DNA of 64,000 bases from Certhia americana (taxonomy: Eukaryota; Chordata; Aves; Passeriformes; Certhiidae): positions 14,947,286-15,011,285 of the forward strand of contig CM031864.1 in NCBI GenBank assembly GCA_018697195.1, given 5' to 3'. The notes below the pieces were generated by a model that did no database searches, was not told the origin of the DNA, and was given only the letters and a program-made list of their open reading frames with translations. A program made the translations under genes and the position numbers. Positions 60,700-64,000 of the stretch are shown here, piece after piece. Each line of letters begins with the position of its first letter. The stretch's first letter is position 1.

Positions 60700-63600
60700 C
60701 CTCCCTGTGGAAGACCTGACAGCCTTCTCTGTGACTGGGCGTGATGGTGAAGGAGCACCAAGATACCCAGTCTGGCACATCCTTTATTGCCCAGAGAACA
60801 TCAGTTAAACTTTCCAATGTCACGCTGTTAAATGGGTGACATGCTGCCTTTCAAAATTTGAAGTTTTGAACCTAATGTATTTCCAGGTTAATAAACAAGA
60901 ATTTTCACTATTATTGACCTTATCCTGTTCTGGTTTTGTTTTTTTTTTTTTTTTATTAGGATGACATCACCAGAACAAGCTACAATGTTCTCTTTACATT
61001 TAGCTTTGAGGAGAATACTTTGTTGGGGGATTTAGTGCAAGTAATCACAAAGACATTAAACAAAGTGATCTCAAGGAAATCTTCAGAAATCCAGGACCAC
61101 AAAAATGAAATTTTGAGGCATGGGGTGTTCACAAACAACCATCAAAGATGCTTGAAAGACCTCATATTCAAATAAGTTAATGGCAATAATTAGCACATAC
61201 ATACGTATTCAGGAAATGTAATGAATATGTGGTAGAAATGTGATGAATATGCATTAGTTCCACAGATATAAGCTGGCCTGTTAGGTTGTTCTTCATGAAT
61301 GGTTCGAGGAAAAATCACCATGCATTTAGCACTGCTAATAAACTAATGTCAGCTTTCTAACCAAGCAAATTTATTGGGAGACTTTATTCTCTGGTTTTCT
61401 GTGGCAGGAAGAGATTAATGATTATTCTTGCTATTTTTTCTTCAAAAACTATGGTGTTACAGACCATATCAAGAAACTAAAAAAGGAGAAAAATTATTTA
61501 CATAAAAGAATGCAGTAGACAGAATTACTATCGTGACTGGAAAGACACCACCATAGAGAAATAGCAGCAATTAGGCTATAAAATATTTAATTTTTAATCG
61601 ATTGTAGTTATATACCCTTTCTTTAATTCAGTTGTCCACCTAAGTTGGCAAATTTTGCTTATTTTCTGAGTGTTTTCAGTGTAAGAAAGTGGCAACATAG
61701 GACACAAGTAGTACATTAGCATTTTCACTGTTAGGGTCACCAAGTAGACAGAACATTGTTCTGTGTGCAACAAGGGATGGAACTGCAAAAGAAAATGAGC
61801 CTTGTGGGTTTTCCTGCCACAAACACATGATAAATCTCCCAACGTCTCTCACACACTGCTTGCCCTGCTTCCAGATTCTCTTTCATTCAGCATTTTTGAT
61901 TTTCAAAGGTCAGCTTAAGAATGGAAAAATGCTGAGTAAGGTCAAAATCAGCCTTTCGAAAGTCAACAAAATTTAACTTCCAGGGGCAAAATATACCCCT
62001 GCCATACATATTGGAAATAAAGCTATTTCTCTCATTTATGAGCAGACCATACCTCTTCAGGAAGGTGAAAAAGAATGTGGGGCAAGTAAACTGACTATTT
62101 CTTGCCGTGTCAGAAGGACTTGCAGGAATACTGATTATTGTTTTGGCTTTTGGTAACTTTGCATAAGCACAAAAACATTTTTTTAATGACTACATTTTTT
62201 TAGTGTTATTTGGGTGTAGGAAATCATTCCTCACACTACAGAAGAAAACTCATTTTATTACTCGGGTTAATGCAGAGACTTTGGACCTTTATACTGCAGC
62301 TTTGTCACAGGTGCACTCCGAGGAGGAAGCAGATTTACACAGAATATGTTAGTGGTAATAGCAAGTGGGACAACAGACCTTGTTCACAGGAAGGATTAAG
62401 CTCCTGGAGCTTTAAAACATAATACAGGCATGGGTGGTGCTGAATTCCCTTTGTCCATTTGATCTTAGCAGCTGTTCCTGAAGTTGCTGCTATTCAAAGG
62501 TGAAACTCCCCAAGCACTCTGCTGTGCATCATGGATCGGGTTTGGTTTATGTTTTTTTTAAAAAGGCTGGCCAGGAAAGGATAAGTCTTTGTGGGATGCA
62601 CTCAGGCAAAAGTATCAGAAAACTTTACCTTATGAAAAACTGTAGTCCAACACAGCCCTTCACTGATAATGCACCGATTTGGTATAACATAGTCTTCGTT
62701 AACTGTGGTGAGAAGTAAAAAACAGTTTTCTAAAGTTATTCATGACAGGGTGACATAAGGAAGATTTTGGTATAGAGAAAGGGTGGTGTCTTTGGAAGCT
62801 CAGAGTCCTAAGGGATACAGTAAAGGATAACACCAAGTATTTCCTATACTCTCTTGAGTAATATCATAAATAACCTGTGGTGTCAGGTCTTTGACAATAA
62901 CCCAAATTTTAAGAGTAACTCCTTAAACAGTTTTTTCCTTCTTTACTTGGGCTTGCTTGAGTCTAATCTACTGAATTATCTGGAGTCTCCTTTTGCTTTA
63001 TAATTCAGTTTAAAAATAACCAAACAACTTGTGTTATTTCATAGCAGTTCCACTCTGTCATATAGACTATTAGCCTAATAATTAATTGTAGTTCAATTTC
63101 TTTTATAAACATACTTTATAGAATAAATTATTAGAGAAATCTTGAAAGTGTATTTATAATTTCTTCTTTGTAATTATTTGCTAAAAATTGGTATTAAGAA
63201 TTATAACGGGAAAAATACGAAAGAACCAGAGGAAACTGCTTTATGAAGAGAAATATACTAAATAACTCCCAAACTTAAATTCAAGCTAGATTAACCGTAA
63301 CATGAACAGTAAGACAACAGGCTCCTACAATTCAGAAAGAGAGGGACTGATCCACAGTTTGTTTGCATTTCAATTCAAACTCATCTTCTTAAGTACATTC
63401 AGAAACGCTGTTTGCTGGAGTGGTTTCTATAGCAGTGTCCTGCTTGATTACAAATCAGCAGGGCTGACGAACCCTGGGCTAGCAGAAGCTCATTAAAATG
63501 TCTGATCCAGTTATGCAATAGGCCAGTGGCAGCCTGTGACTCCTTTATTGTCTCGTGGTGTAAGAACCGCGTCTCGACAAAGCCCAGCTCACAGGGCTTT

Positions 63601-64000
63601 CGTGTCTCTTTGTGGAGGTGCATAAAAATAACCTCATAAGCCAGTCTGTGGGTTGTGCTCTGCGCTAGTAAGCGCTTTAAGGTCTGCTTTCAGTTTCAGC
63701 TCACACATTTGAAGCTCCAGTCATGCAGTGATCTTTATAGATGTCTCTGGAGCCCATTGGAGGCTCCAAAGATGCAGAGACCTGCAGCAGGTTACAGGAC
63801 GTTACATTCTTAAGCCCACCTGTGTGATCAATTCCCTCCTGTCCCCTAGTGTCCCACTACGTGAGAGCCACTTGGCTCAGTATTTAAAAGACATTCAGCT
63901 TCTGGCTGAAAGTTTCCTCTGCTCCTGCACTTGGTCAGTGAAATTTCAGACTATTCCCTGTTAGGTTAAAAAAAGCAGAGAGAAAGATGCCTATCTTTCC
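60700..64000. other. right-flank intergenic DNA
   Basis: AT-rich sequence without a recognisable exon. It contains a T16 run at 60939-60954. A more GC-balanced patch at about 63400-63960 includes an inverted repeat (gcgctagtaagcgc near 63663) but no coding similarity. From human synteny the next gene on this side would be LPAR3; no part of it is seen. Confidence 0.55.
60939..60954 (+). repeat. poly-T tract
   Basis: Sixteen consecutive T (poly-A on the minus strand) about 250 bases beyond the recognisable CR1 fragment. Confidence 0.88.

Overview
This is vertebrate nuclear DNA, almost certainly from a bird. It is low in gene density and rich in introns, carries CR1 LINE fragments, and its proteins match avian vitellogenins and SSX2IP closely. 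No prokaryotic, viral or CRISPR-type system is present. All three genes lie on the minus strand. I placed exons by translating conserved segments, requiring GT/AG (in one case GC/AG) junctions, and checking that reading phases add up.

Layout, left to right. Positions 141-8529 hold the first 15 coding exons (713 codons) of a vitellogenin, most likely VTG3; its 3' part lies beyond the left edge. Its promoter follows (about 8540-8930), then about 3 kb of intergenic DNA. Positions 12341-35267 hold a complete vitellogenin, VTG2: signal peptide, lipovitellin-1, a serine-rich phosvitin exon, lipovitellin-2, a von Willebrand D region and a Cys-rich tail. One short linker exon was not found. Its estrogen-responsive promoter lies at about 35280-35910. 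Another ~4 kb of intergenic DNA leads to SSX2IP (coding 40287-53100, 13 coding exons, 575 codons), with a non-coding first exon in a CpG island near 59640-60290. The last ~3.3 kb carries no gene I can recognise.

The two vitellogenins are tandem paralogues. All 15 exons visible in VTG3 have exactly the same length as the first 15 exons of VTG2, and the two promoters share ordered, equally spaced elements. Vitellogenin is made in the liver of laying females under estrogen control, secreted, taken up by the oocyte and cut into yolk lipovitellin and phosvitin. SSX2IP is an unrelated coiled-coil centrosome and cell-junction protein whose neighbourhood with vitellogenins is known from birds.

The points most worth a second look are the mirrored estrogen-response promoter architecture, the perfect ERE present only in VTG2, the Asp-punctuated phosvitin repeat written entirely in AGY serine codons, a GC-AG intron beside the phosvitin exon, the missing linker exon, and an unexplained 88-codon ORF inside an SSX2IP intron.
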